Positions 25,801 through 35,700 of a stretch of 64,000 bases of DNA are shown here, in pieces. A program made the translations under genes and the position numbers. The notes under the pieces are model-generated. The model did no database searches. It was not told where the DNA came from and saw only the letters and a list, made by a program, of their open reading frames with translations. How positions within the stretch are numbered: the first letter of the stretch is position 1; every line of letters starts with the position of its first letter. The stretch comes from Maniola hyperantus (lineage: Eukaryota; Arthropoda; Insecta; Lepidoptera; Nymphalidae), in the NCBI RefSeq assembly GCF_902806685.2, contig NC_048552.1, positions 8,459,662 through 8,523,661 on the forward strand. The letters run 5' to 3'.

Positions 25801-26045
25801 GTGCGTAACTGCAGTAAGGACTAAAATCGTACTTTGGACATGACATGTGACGTATACTTGAGCAAACATGGCGAGACCTTTCACAATGCACTATACAAAT
25901 AATTTCCTGATTTGTTTCAGTAAGGAGTGGCGGTGTAATGAATCTGTGCATTGGTAGCTCACTAATTTCTTTAGTAGAATTCATATTAGAAGTAGTGAAG
26001 TGTATTCTATATTTTCCATTAAAAGCATTCAAATCAATTTATTAA
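13824..26045 (+). CDS. ppk-like: Pickpocket-like DEG/ENaC sodium channel subunit, complete, ten exons
   Basis: Exons: 13824..14038, 14206..14284, 14387..14505, 15036..15147, 15975..16147, 16721..16835, 18324..18475, 24531..24655, 25207..25500, 25921..26045. They total 1509 nt, in frame throughout, giving about 502 aa, normal for the insect pickpocket family. The protein has a basic cytoplasmic N-terminus with the HG gating motif (residues 57-58), a first membrane helix (about 73-95), a large extracellular cysteine-rich region (TEMGMC; RKCRFTHEPISKRYPVYSFN; CGCIPHF; CGCLNSC) and a second helix with the GSS selectivity-filter motif (473-475). Such subunits form trimeric amiloride-sensitive cation channels in the plasma membrane, used in mechanosensation, chemosensation or epithelial salt transport; the ligand cannot be told from sequence. 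The exon-6 donor (GTTGGT) and exon-7 donor (GTCAGA) are weak but are the only ones giving family-consistent junctions. Intron 7 is 6 kb and holds an LTR element. Confidence 0.9.
14206..14284 (+). CDS. ppk-like: ppk-like exon 2: first transmembrane helix
   Basis: The exon encodes AFWIVNIVVCFTIMIALLTL and a few more residues, one hydrophobic helix placed just after the HG motif, as in all DEG/ENaC subunits. The acceptor TTTTCAG ends at 14205 and the donor GTAAGT begins at 14285. It enters in phase 2 and leaves in phase 0. Confidence 0.9.
15560..15760 (-). repeat. Helitron-like repeat end (reverse orientation)
   Basis: Starts with GCCCGCGACTTCGTCCGCGT on the + strand, the reverse complement of the conserved 3' end seen at 31592 and 58768, and continues with the shared interior (GGGGTTGAA, CATGCCAAATTTCAGCCCGA). 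It lies in intron 4 of the pickpocket gene. Confidence 0.55.
17982..18165. mobile_element. 184-bp inverted-repeat MITE (copy 1)
   Basis: TACAGTACGCGGCAGAAGGT at the left is matched by ACTTTCTGCCGCGTACTGTA at the right. The interior contains AACGTCATATATGTATGAGT. A related copy is at 50908-51092. It lies in intron 6 of the pickpocket gene, beside a second palindromic stretch rich in GTACCTATGTATG (about 17870-17960). Confidence 0.65.
18944..19429. repeat. LTR 1 of the LARD-like element
   Basis: 486 bp, begins TGTAAGTAGCCC and ends TTTCTAACA. It differs from LTR 2 at two sites seen by eye: TTTATTTGTCGG versus TTTATATGTCGG, and CCACACGG versus CCACCCGG. Confidence 0.9.
20530..20840. repeat. About 35-bp minisatellite with 105-bp higher-order period
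   Basis: Roughly nine units of 34-36 bp follow one another, each built like CTTAATTCTATGCCTGAAAT plus TTTCTTCAGACATGCC. Three unit types (CTTAATTCTATG..., CTTAATTTCGTG..., CTCATTTTATGC...) recur in the same order twice, so the true period is a block of about 105 bp. Later units are more mixed. It lies in the LTR element interior. Confidence 0.8.
21600..22640. repeat. GC-rich 24-bp minisatellite array
   Basis: About 1 kb of very GC-rich and CpG-rich sequence in an AT-rich setting. Its first part (about 21640-21840) is at least seven nearly perfect 24-bp units (GCTCTCAGCCGCGCCGACGG plus four bases). Later units diverge into CTCCCGGCCGC- and ACGGCCGCG-type variants. Because the period is a multiple of three, long frames are open on both strands (for example the peptide repeat RALSRADG on + and AVGAAESA on -). 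These are by-products of composition with no recognised domain, so no protein is called. It lies in the LTR element interior. Confidence 0.85.
23119..23604. repeat. LTR 2 of the LARD-like element
   Basis: 486-bp partner of 18944-19429, directly followed by the TTAT target duplication and the continuing Helitron-like repeat. Confidence 0.9.
23605..23779 (+). repeat. Helitron-like repeat, split by the LTR element
   Basis: TTATAAATGCGAGTGTGTTTG at the start and GAAGTCGCGGGCATCAGCTAGT near the end are the hallmarks of a family present several times here. The imperfect hairpin CGCG...GACGAAGTCGCG followed by CTAG resembles a Helitron 3' terminus. The missing 5' bases (ACCCTTA) are at 18934-18940, before the LTR element. 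Confidence 0.6.
24030..24132 (+). repeat. RTE-like LINE 3' tail fragment
   Basis: Contains AGGTGGACAGACGACATCAG (reading RWTDDIR-like) and ends in a TGATGATGATG run, the usual 3' end of RTE-like LINEs in Lepidoptera. A fuller copy is at 50530-50730. Confidence 0.6.
25207..25500 (+). CDS. ppk-like: ppk-like exon 9: cysteine-rich extracellular end
   Basis: It contains VCYISELKCVLKHRRE and the CGCLNSCELDLYY block, matching the family pattern CxCLPxCxxxxY that closes the extracellular domain, then leads to the region before the second helix. The donor GTGAGT starts at 25501. The phase-1 end joins exon 10 to form DIV-LRSGG. Confidence 0.9.
25921..26045 (+). CDS. ppk-like: ppk-like exon 10: second transmembrane helix and stop
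   Basis: After the TTTGTTTCAG acceptor it reads RSGGVMNLCIGSSLISLVEF, which is the pore-lining helix with the GxS filter (GSS). It then runs to a short basic cytoplasmic tail ending FKSIY and TAA at 26043-26045. The tail is short compared with many pickpocket proteins. Without this exon the protein would lack its pore helix. Confidence 0.9.
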
Positions 26046-26302
26046 GATACATATATCTATCCATACACTTACTAACTCACACACGTTTGCTTGATATCGC
26101 TGATGATAATATTGTTAAGGAAGAGCGGTGTCTTCTGACACAGGAGTAGTTCGCCTACTCCTAAAAGAAGGCTCCAACCTCCTACAGCTACTGTAAACTT
26201 AAGTTATTTGAAATAAACTATTAATTAATAATTAAAGATTTACTACTTTGTTTGCAGCTTTATCTACTGTTACGATTATTTAGCACCTGATGCTTAAAAT
26301 GA

Positions 26303-26308
26303 AATAAA
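26303..26308 (+). terminator. Candidate polyadenylation signal of the ppk-like gene
   Basis: AATAAA about 260 bp after the stop codon, followed within 30 bp by a TGTGTTTTATTT stretch. It is the first good candidate downstream; transcript data are lacking. Confidence 0.4.
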
Positions 26309-27029
26309 ATGTAATTTTAAAAATTGTGTTTTATTTCGATTATTACAATTTTTATTTAGGTATGTAGGTACAACGAAATATTTCACTCCAGCGTCTTCGG
26401 TGTTATAATACCTGAAACAAGAGTAAAATATTAACTTTTCACGTCTCTAACGTCAGTCAGTCAGTCAGTCAGTCAGTCAGTCAGTGGTATTTCGCTTTTA
26501 TATATATAGATTTAATATGTTACCTAAATCCCATGTTTTATTGCTAAATTCTTTTCCACGACGCAAACGACGTGTTCAACTCTTTCGGCTCCCTTCCCAA
26601 AATATCCGGCGCACTACATCTAAAATAGAAGTTACTATATTATACCAGTAATACAATGTTATCTACCATATACTTTAATATAGCTTGGTATTGTAGTTAG
26701 TTTTCAACATTATCATGATTTTATAATCATCGCTTTAATTATTACTATTTTGGTTTCTTATAAAATTAGGAATTTAAGCAACTTTACCACATGACTTCTT
26801 GAAATCCTTTTCCAGCCAGGTGTTTATAGTATAGCCAGCTACCTATTTTTTTAGTTAGAACCTGGTGCTTAGTATTCGTCCTTATTTTTCCTTTGTATTA
26901 TTTTAATGATCTCTATTATAGGTACCTGAAAATCAGAACACATAGCCAAACATTTGCTACTATATAAATATTACTAAACCTTTTATATTTATTACAAGAG
27001 CCCAATAACAAAGCAATCCGCCTTTTCAG

Positions 27030-27251
27030 AACAAGTCAGCACCCAAAGACTCCCAAAATTTCCAAGATGTTCGCTGTCGTTATCTCGCTCAATCATATAT
27101 CAACCATATCAAGTATCAGAAGGAATACGAGAAATCGCAGACCAATCCATCCAAAGATCAGATGATGCTTGAGGCAAGAAAAGTGTACCCATCTAATGAT
27201 ATTATTCATCTTCACCAAGGTCTGCATCCGAAATCTTTAGCCAATTTTTGA
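27030..27251 (+). pseudogene. Possible decayed coding stretch or orphan terminal exon, unknown family
   Basis: After a good acceptor (CCTTTTCAG ending at 27029), 73 codons are open before TGA at 27249-27251. The peptide looks natural in composition (DVRCRYLAQSYINHIKYQKE, then MMLEARKVYPSNDIIHLHQG). The same frame continues protein-like for another 70 codons broken by several stops, which suggests decay. No family was recognised and no upstream exon was found. It may be chance in AT-rich DNA. Confidence 0.3.
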
Positions 27252-30200
27252 ATCTATAAATGTAGCACCATGCATGCCCAGACAGACAAGAAATAAAACT
27301 CCAAATTCGATGACTTGAAAACTTACCATTCAAACAAAATTTATGAGTTGACAATGAAGCCTTTTGAGTAAAGTATTCCTTTTCACGAGTTCCAAAATGC
27401 CGAGATAGACAACGGTGAAACTTGATCCACGACCGACATTCATTTTGCAATTTCCATGATACTCAACCCATACAAATATATTAGAATATGTAATACATCT
27501 CACAAGCTTGTATATTAGAAATCGAATGTGACATTATGATGCCTTCTAATTTTATTGTTTATCAAAAATCTTTTCAGCGTACTTATAGCTTAAATATTTA
27601 ACGTTTTTCATATACAGGAATACACTCAACTTTTTCAACCAATTTTGAACGATAAAATAATGGTGATTGTGATGTCGTGGTTTGCAGTATAGACAGTGAT
27701 TTTCATGGCAATGGTGAGGTTATTGATGAAGATTAAAACAATTACCACATAAACGAGAAAACCAAAAATTAATTAACATTAAATACAGTCGTCTAAAGAA
27801 TGCCATATCTGAATTAGATCACAATTGGTAGAATATTACTGTATATGAAAACATCAACTACAAAACAACATACTTTCAATACGCTTAAGTAAGCTCCGTG
27901 GATTCATATCACCATTCTAGCTTTGCTAGCAGCATTACCAGTTGGTCAGCGCTGGAAAACTCTTCAACGTTGTTCACCAATAATTTCATTGGTACAATGG
28001 GGATACAAACGAAAACCTGATAGATTGTCGAGCAGAAAATTTGTCCAGACGTATTTTGACGTGCCATCTCTGATAAACTTTGTAACAGGGTCTATCCATT
28101 TTAGTCATATTCTTTTCTCACACCTTACAAAGAGGAATGGTTACTATAGTCGTGAAACGAAAACTAACGATTTTAATATCTTGATATTCCTTCGTCTCCT
28201 ATTCGTTCAACCTTTTCTTGAAAAAATGTGTAAAACAGTATGAGCAATATATTATTTCCTTATCCTTCTATTTTAAAAGACATTTTCATTTTGTCTCTTG
28301 AAATAGCCATTTTTGGTTTCAACACAAAACAGTAGTATGTGATTGTCAAAAACCAATTTTACCAATGTTTTCGTCGTGAAAATGTAAAAACGAGAGGTAA
28401 CTAACAAAATTACCTTCATTATACATGATTGTGGGCAGGCACTGTCCAGGAATAACGGTTAAGCGAGATAATGTCACAAGAAGTTTTGTAAAGAGTTGTG
28501 GAAATATCGAGAACTAAAAGAAATGTTTACACTTGACGCTCGACTATAGTAAAAAACACAAGGAAACAATGAATTTTGAACGACCAAAATCTGATTTTAA
28601 TTAATCAAGGACCAATACAAATATAATTTTTAAAAACATTGCGATGGCAAAATTTCGTCTATTCTGTTAAAAGTGAAATTAAAATAGAATCAATAATAAT
28701 TCGCCATTGTCATACATCAGTTTATTGAAATCGAATCTATGAAAACTTGATTTCTACACCGACCTAAAGTCAAACATAAGAGACACATTTACAACGCTTC
28801 TGTATCTCCAAATATAAACTAAATACAATTTAAGTTATTAATTCATTAGGGTCGAAAGCAACATTCAAATGGTTAGTTTTAAAAAGCTATTCAAGTTAAA
28901 TTACCAACGTGTGATAAAAAATGGTAGATGGTAAACGTCCAAAATATTCCTTAAATCTTGCTTTTTCAAATATTCATCGACCTTTTCGAGTACACAAAAA
29001 TATGACTTACACTAATCTAACCTAAATAAAAGAGTTTGTCAAACTTCGAGTAAATCGATGGAAAGAGAAAAGTATTACGCAGCAGATGAACGAGACGATC
29101 ACAAGCAGTTTTCGACCGACAGACCTCAACTTCAATACATTCCTGAAAATACAAAACAATTTATTATACCCCCCTGTTCACGGCAATAATTTTAATCACC
29201 CTATGAAAGAAGGCTTGAGATAAGAACAATTAGCATGCAAATACTAGATGAATTCATATTAGCAGCAAAACTCCTAAGATATTGTGACCACCATTACATT
29301 ATTATATTGTCGTTACAGTAGGCACTGCCGCCAAATTCCGTGTAAACAACTTTAGTCCTTTAGGCTAGCTGTCTTCTTATAATTTTTCGCCCCTTCGATA
29401 TAATCGGGCATAAAGTATTGCTGCTGAAGCATCATAAAAAGCGAAACTGTCACATTGACAGTATCGATCGCTTGGCAACATGACAGTTTCGTATAACAGA
29501 TCACGACTCTTACGCTAAAGTCGTTGATCTTGCACTGAAGATATTTAGTCTTATCACATGATATGAATAACCGAGCTATGTCCTTTCTTATTTACTAGAC
29601 ATATTTTTTGAAAACTAGAGTAATTAAGGAAATAGTAGCTTGATAACAACCCAAGACTGAACAAAACTTCTTCCAAACTCATTAGACAAAGGAATATGTA
29701 GTCAAAACCGGTAAGGAATTACTCCAACAAAATATGCTCATTTAAGTATTGTTTTCCATATTATTTTTCCACTACTTCAGGATGAAATGCCTATTTAATT
29801 ATATTTTTCTTCAAAGGAAAATAAGCAATTATAGCAATACAGAAAAACGATATTTAAAGGAGTTAAATATTCTCTATAAAATATATCATCCAAGCCCTTA
29901 CATAGTTCAAGACAAAAACCAACCGTTTTATAACAACTACCCTTTATCATAACGTTGTGATACCCTTTTAACACGACGAGTCCAGTACAGACCAAAGAAA
30001 ACCCATCTCGAAAACTCAATGATTTTTTACGGAATTGAATAGGTACAACTTAAAATACATATAAAAAAATGCCGACTCCGCAGGACACAATCCAAACCTT
30101 AATTAAAATCAACAAGCTCAATGATTGTGAAACTATGTAGCGGTGGCCTTCTGCTCAACGAAATGACGGAATCTTCGCCGCATTTCCACAAAATGAAAAC

Positions 30201-31262
30201 ACGAGTCTCACGATTTCGACAAATGTTAATATGTATTTTAACATACTACGCGTGCACGATAACTTGAGACTTTAGTCGGGTGATGTCACTGTACAGTGCC
30301 CAAATAATTAATGTGCTAATGATATGATAACTGGGCGTCTGGTCTAATTCCCACTGTCTGAAAGATGCGGGAGGGGACCGACTGCGCTTAGGATATGAAT
30401 ACAGAGTGGAGCCCAGTAAAAACACAGCGGCAATTTTTGGTAGTAATGAAAAGTCAACTTTATGTACGTTAATATTTATGGTTTAAATTGCCAAGTATGA
30501 GGCAAACCACGGAAGGGACTGCAACACATCTGCCACTTGTGTTGCACACACGATATTATGTGTATGATAAAGATGTAATTATCAAAACGATCGAATTATC
30601 CATTGCTCCCTGTACTATGCGCGCATGCGAGTGGGTTCGAAGTGTAGAGGACGGAAAGTTAGACACACTAAGCGACATACGGCATACCATACCACGCTGG
30701 TCTCATATTATTTTGCACGCATACATTTAAATTTATTATTATTAAATAATATTAAAATAAAAAAATAGTTTAATACTTTGAAAACATACCTTTACTGCAA
30801 GCTTCTTCTAAAAGAAACGGACATCTATTGTCCTGCCATCAATACGCGTCCTGTCAAACATTTCTGAACAATTTGCTAAGGACAATATTGTACAATAATA
30901 AAGCATTTTAGTTCTATGTATTTTGCGAATACGAGTACATTGAATTATCTAATTAATTACCATGACGAGTTTATTTGATGTTAATATAAATTTTGTTTTG
31001 TAGCCTACCCCTTGGGCTTTATTTTTTAAACCTTTTTATTAATTTCACTTGTTCGAAGGTTGCCATTCAGTCGAAATCAGTAATAGATTTTTCAGTTTCC
31101 ATCATTCAGTCCGATTGAGTTACATTTGATTTTCGTGAGTACTGCTTTTACTTGAGATTTAGTGATGAGAGATTAAAGGTGGTCACTGGACTGCCTAATG
31201 ATATAGAGGTAGTCGTGTTTGGACTTTGAAATTTGAAACATCTCCTTTGTTGTCAATTATTT

Positions 31263-31445
31263 GAGCCTCGACAGCTCAACGGTTAAAGGAGTCGCCGTCG
31301 TCGTCGAGTTAAGAGAAAGGTCGCCGGTTTAAATCCCACCTGTTGCACTATTGTCGTACCTACTCCTAGCACAAGCTTTACGCTTATTTGGAGGGAAAGG
31401 AGAATATGAGCCAGCAATTAACTTGGCTGATATTCTTTAAAATTG
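31263..31445 (+). repeat. tRNA-derived SINE (GAGCCTC family), + orientation
   Basis: Begins GAGCCTCGACAGCTCAACGG (A-box-like) with CCGGTTTAAATCCC as B box, then the body GCACTATTGTCGTACCTACT. It ends near TGGCTGATATTCTTTAAAA. Reverse copies are at 39207, 51168 and 57411. Confidence 0.7.
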
Positions 31446-31591
31446 ACAATTAATCACGTAAGTACTTACGTGAGTAAAACTTACAGGTGTAATCGCGGCC
31501 TTTTTAATACATTAAAAAAGCTTTTTTCATTAAACTTATTTACTGCACACATGATAAAATGGCTGCCATTTTGCCAACCGAGCTTAGAATT

Positions 31592-31787
31592 AATCTAAAT
31601 ATATAAAAGGAAAAGGTGACTGACTCAAACGACTGGACGGATCGGGCTGAAATATGGCATGCAGATAGCTATTATAACGTAGGCATCGGCGAAGAAAGGA
31701 TTTTTGAAAATTCAACCCCCGAGGGTGTGAAATAGAGCTTTGAAATTTGTGTAGTCCACGCGGACGGAGTCGCGGGCGTAAGCTAGT
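31592..31787 (+). repeat. Helitron-like repeat copy
   Basis: Starts near TAAATATATAAAAGGAAAAG, contains GGACGGATCGGGCTGAAAT and ends GGAGTCGCGGGCGTAAGCTAGT-like. Closely matches 58768-58965. Confidence 0.6.
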
Positions 31788-32006
31788 CAATAAATAAAAT
31801 TAAATGCAAGCTGTACAACCAACTCCGTTCGGCGGTGTTACCACTAGATTTAAACAAGGGGTTATTTAAGGGGCAAATGAACAAATTACTAAAAGGCGGG
31901 CCAACGCATTTGCGGTTCCTCTGGTGCTACAAATGTTCATCACTTACCATTAGGTGACCCGCCTGGTCTTTTTCTTACTATTTTTATTTAAAAAAATATA
32001 TATGAC

Positions 32007-32757
32007 TCAATCTGGTTTAAAAAGGATACTGACTGCTCTCTCGGCATCCCACTCTTTATGGAACCTCACGATGGCAGTGTCTGGCGCGGTCATTTCAGCG
32101 AATTTTACATCGCCACATTCGCTGAACTTTTCGCGAATTAATTGCCAAGTAACAGTCTGTGGAAGCTGGAATTAAAAAAACCGGTAAGTTCGAGTCGGAC
32201 TCGTACACGAAGGGTTCCGTACTATCGTACAAGAAATAACAGGTCAATTTGTTTGTGATATCACCACAATGTCTGCCAATCGGCATCGGGCCAGCGCGGC
32301 AGACTATGGCCTAAGCCCTTCTCGCTCTGAGAGGAGACCCGTGCTCAGTAGGGGGCTGGTAATGGGTTGATCATGATGATGATGATGAACCACAAATTCA
32401 AGGTTTTCAGATTTTTCCCTTTACTTGTGCTATAAGACATTGCTGCCTGCTGACTTGCTTGTTCTAGGTCAACGGGAAGTGCCCTATTGGTTTTGATTCA
32501 TGGATCCTAACATACACGACAGACAGACAGACAACTTAGTGATTCTATAAAGGGTTTCTTTTTTATCGGAGATATGAAACCCAAAAAAAGATGTATGTAT
32601 GTAAAAGTGCTTACATTGGTGATCACAACCATATCAGTGGTCTGCTTGTCCCTGTTGTTGTTTTGCTGCTGCCCCGAGTCGCGACCGAAGCCCTGTACCG
32701 AGTCACGGCCGAAGCCTTGCCCCGACACCGAGGCGCCACCTAGTTGACGATTAGCAC
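32007..32757 (-). CDS. hnRNP M-like exons 8-9: RRM3 and stop
   Basis: Exon 8 (32757..32615) has a repeated GFGRDS motif and Q/N-rich run, then DMVVITN, the first strand of RRM3. Exon 9 (32165..32007) gives LPQTVTWQLIREKFSECGDV and the remainder, ending LFKPD and TGA (32009-32007). RNP1 in this RRM is weak (DTAIVRF), as is common for a C-terminal RRM. Confidence 0.88.
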
Positions 32758-35700
32758 CTGCGTTAAATCAACTAAACGGTCAACTAAAAATCACATTACT
32801 TATTTAGGTACTTCGAAAACATCAGTTTTCAGGAAAATATAATAAAAATTAGTCATTATTAAAAAATATTAAAAACACGACTGCCAACTAAAAAGTAAAA
32901 AAAACACATTTGACACCCGGCATATTGAATTCATTTCAAAAAATAGTGGTTCGTATAACCAGTGAATTTCAAAGCATAGAAACCGCATTTCTAACAATTT
33001 TCATTCAGAGGCCACAAACAGTATGTTAAACATGTAACTTCAACCGACTTTTACAATCGAAGTGAAGACGATTGCGGTAGAGTATAAGCGCCGCCAGTGT
33101 AGCATGCATCAAGCAGTGGTAGAGATTTTATTACAGTAGGCATAATGGAGCGTATGAAATATTTCTATGCTTTATCGTGCATTGGGTATATAATAATTTT
33201 AATTGGTACTGTAACTACTCGCCTAGTGACCTAAACGACATTAGTGGTTTTAGTATCAGTATCAAGTTTTTTGAATATAAATCTTATTCTTAATGTTTCC
33301 AAAAAGCATTTTTGTTAACTTTTTTTTACATGTACTGACTGTTAAGTATCCTATCTACGACAAGCGGGAACTCGAATGGCCGCGCCATTATGCAATTTTC
33401 GCCTAGTTACATATTTTTTTGCCTAAATCATGTGATACTAACTGACAAGTAAACATAATGGTAAACAGCATACAGCATTTTATATGCGTTAAATGCATAA
33501 ATGTTTTAAAACATTAAATACATTTTCAAATAAAAAGCTTCTAAAAGACGCATTTGGCATATGCGCCGTTTTTTTTTTTAATTTATAGACTAGCGCTTGG
33601 CTGCAATCAGACCTGCCCCCCAATTGTGTAAGAATAACCATTTCATGGCTATCGCAATCGTCAAGAATTCTGCCCTTTGATTGGCTGTGAAAAAATGTAA
33701 ACAGCGAATCAACCAATCAAAAGGCATAATTTCTTGACGATTGCGATAGCCATGAAATGGTTATTCTTACACAATTGGGGGACTGGTGGCAAGTGACGAT
33801 GCAGCCTAAGATGGAGCACGCTTGCCTAGAAGATGCCTATTCACTCTTGACATGAAGGTCAAGTAACAATATTAAGTTAAGTTCAACTGAAAATGGATAC
33901 AAGTATTGTACCTGAAAGTGGACCACTGCTCAAAGAAGTATTGGGTCCTACTCCTAAGACACTGTTGCTGAGGCTATTGTTCCCGAGGACGTTCCCCATG
34001 CCATCTCCAGTGTTGAGACCCAATGCATTGGTGTTGGCCACTTGGGCCTGTGACAGTACTGTAGCCAGATCGTTTGCAGTCAGGCCTTGCTGTAACAGTT
34101 GGTTCTGGAGAGCTCCTAGACCAGTAAGTCCCAAGGCCTGGAAAGTATGCTTCAATTTTAACTGCCATTATTACAAACTTATTGTAAAAAATCAGTGGAG
34201 AATGCCAAGAAAAATTATAATTTTAAACAATGAAATAATAGTGGTTTTTAGGGTTCCGTACCTCAAAAGGAAAAACGGAACCCTTATAGGATCACTTTGT
34301 TGTCTGTCTGTCTGTCTGACTTCCCGTTGACCTAGAATCATGAAATTTGGTAGGTAGGTCTTATAGCAGACATTCGGGGAAATATCTGAAAACCACGAAT
34401 TTGTGGTTACATCACACAAAAATATTTAAATTGTGGTCATGAACTAATAATTAGTATTTTCAATTTTCGAAGGAAGATAGCTATATCAAGTGGGGTATCA
34501 TATGAAAGGGCTTCACCTGTGGATTCTAAAACAGATTTTTATTTATTTTTATGAATCATAGTTTTTGATTTATCGTGCAAAATGTCGAAAAAATGCGACT
34601 GTACTACGGAACCCTCGGTGAGCGAGCCTGACTCGCACTTGGCCGGTTTTTTTGATGAGAATTGACCATCGCTCACAATGAGCCTACTTTACAGGTGATT
34701 GATGGCTAACAATACGTTTGGTGTGAACGCAGCTTTATTTTTTTTATTTTTTATTATTTATTGTAATCATAGTAAATTACTGTCGCCGCTCTAATATGCG
34801 ACTCCATAAAAAAAATTATGCACACTTGCAACATAATAACTAAAAATAAACCATTGTTAAGGTTCCATACCTCAAAAGGAAAAGTACTCCTTATAGGATC
34901 ACTTTGTTGTCTGTCTGCCTGTCTGCCCGTCTGTCGAGTCTGTCAAGAAAACATATAAGGTACTTCCCGTTGACCTAGAGTCATGAAATTTGGCTGGTAG
35001 GTAAGTCTTATAGCACAAGTAATCCTTTACTTGTAGAGTAAAGTAAGTAAAGGAATAAATCTGAAAACTGAATTTAAAAATGCGTGAAATGAACTAATAA
35101 CAAAGTATCGTCAATTTTCAAAATAAGATAACTATACCAAGAAAAGCGCTTTACCTATACATTCTAAATCAGATTTATTTTTATTTTTATGTCTAATAGT
35201 TGATTTATCGTGCAAAATGTCGAAAAAAAATACCCAAGTATGGAACCCTCGGTGCGCGAGTCTGGCCGGTTTTTTAATAATCATATTTCATTTTTATAAC
35301 ACAAGGGTGGGTGACAATATCACAAAATTATCACATGAATGATGAAAGGTACACTAAATAATGTTTTACCTGCAATCCTAAACTGCTGCTAAGCGCTGCA
35401 TTCGTAGTGAGTGTATTGGCAGATAATCCAGAGCCCAGCCCGTTCAACCCAACACCACCTGTGGGCACTGCGCCCAAAACTCCCGCGCCTATTGACGACC
35501 CGGCCGACCCTAAGTTCAAAGTATTGGAAGTTGAATTCTGGGGTAAATTCCTGGCCACATCCCTCGACGGTTCACCATTTGGCCCCAACCCTATGCCGAT
35601 GCCTTTAAGACCTTCGGGCAATCGTAATTCACCCTTATCTGTAGTACCTCTGTCCATACGGACCGTCATTCTGCGTTCAAATAGAATTTGCTTGTCAAAC

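Larger units (their letters stand above)
26046..32006. other. Intergenic stretch between ppk-like and hnRNP M-like genes
   Basis: The two genes converge here. Contents: a CAGT microsatellite (about 26455-26486), a possible minus-strand terminal exon (26556-26625), a possible decayed + strand coding stretch (from 27030), a SINE (31263-31445) and a Helitron-like copy (31592-31787). The 27.7-30.4 kb part is AT-rich with no recognised repeat or protein. It could include a long 3' UTR of the hnRNP M-like gene or an old decayed element. Confidence 0.4.

Noticed and set aside
31983..31988. AATAAA (minus strand) about 20 bp after the hnRNP M-like stop as its polyadenylation signal
   Set aside because: It would leave a 3' UTR of only some 40 bp in an A/T-rich repeat-like stretch; chance occurrence is likelier.
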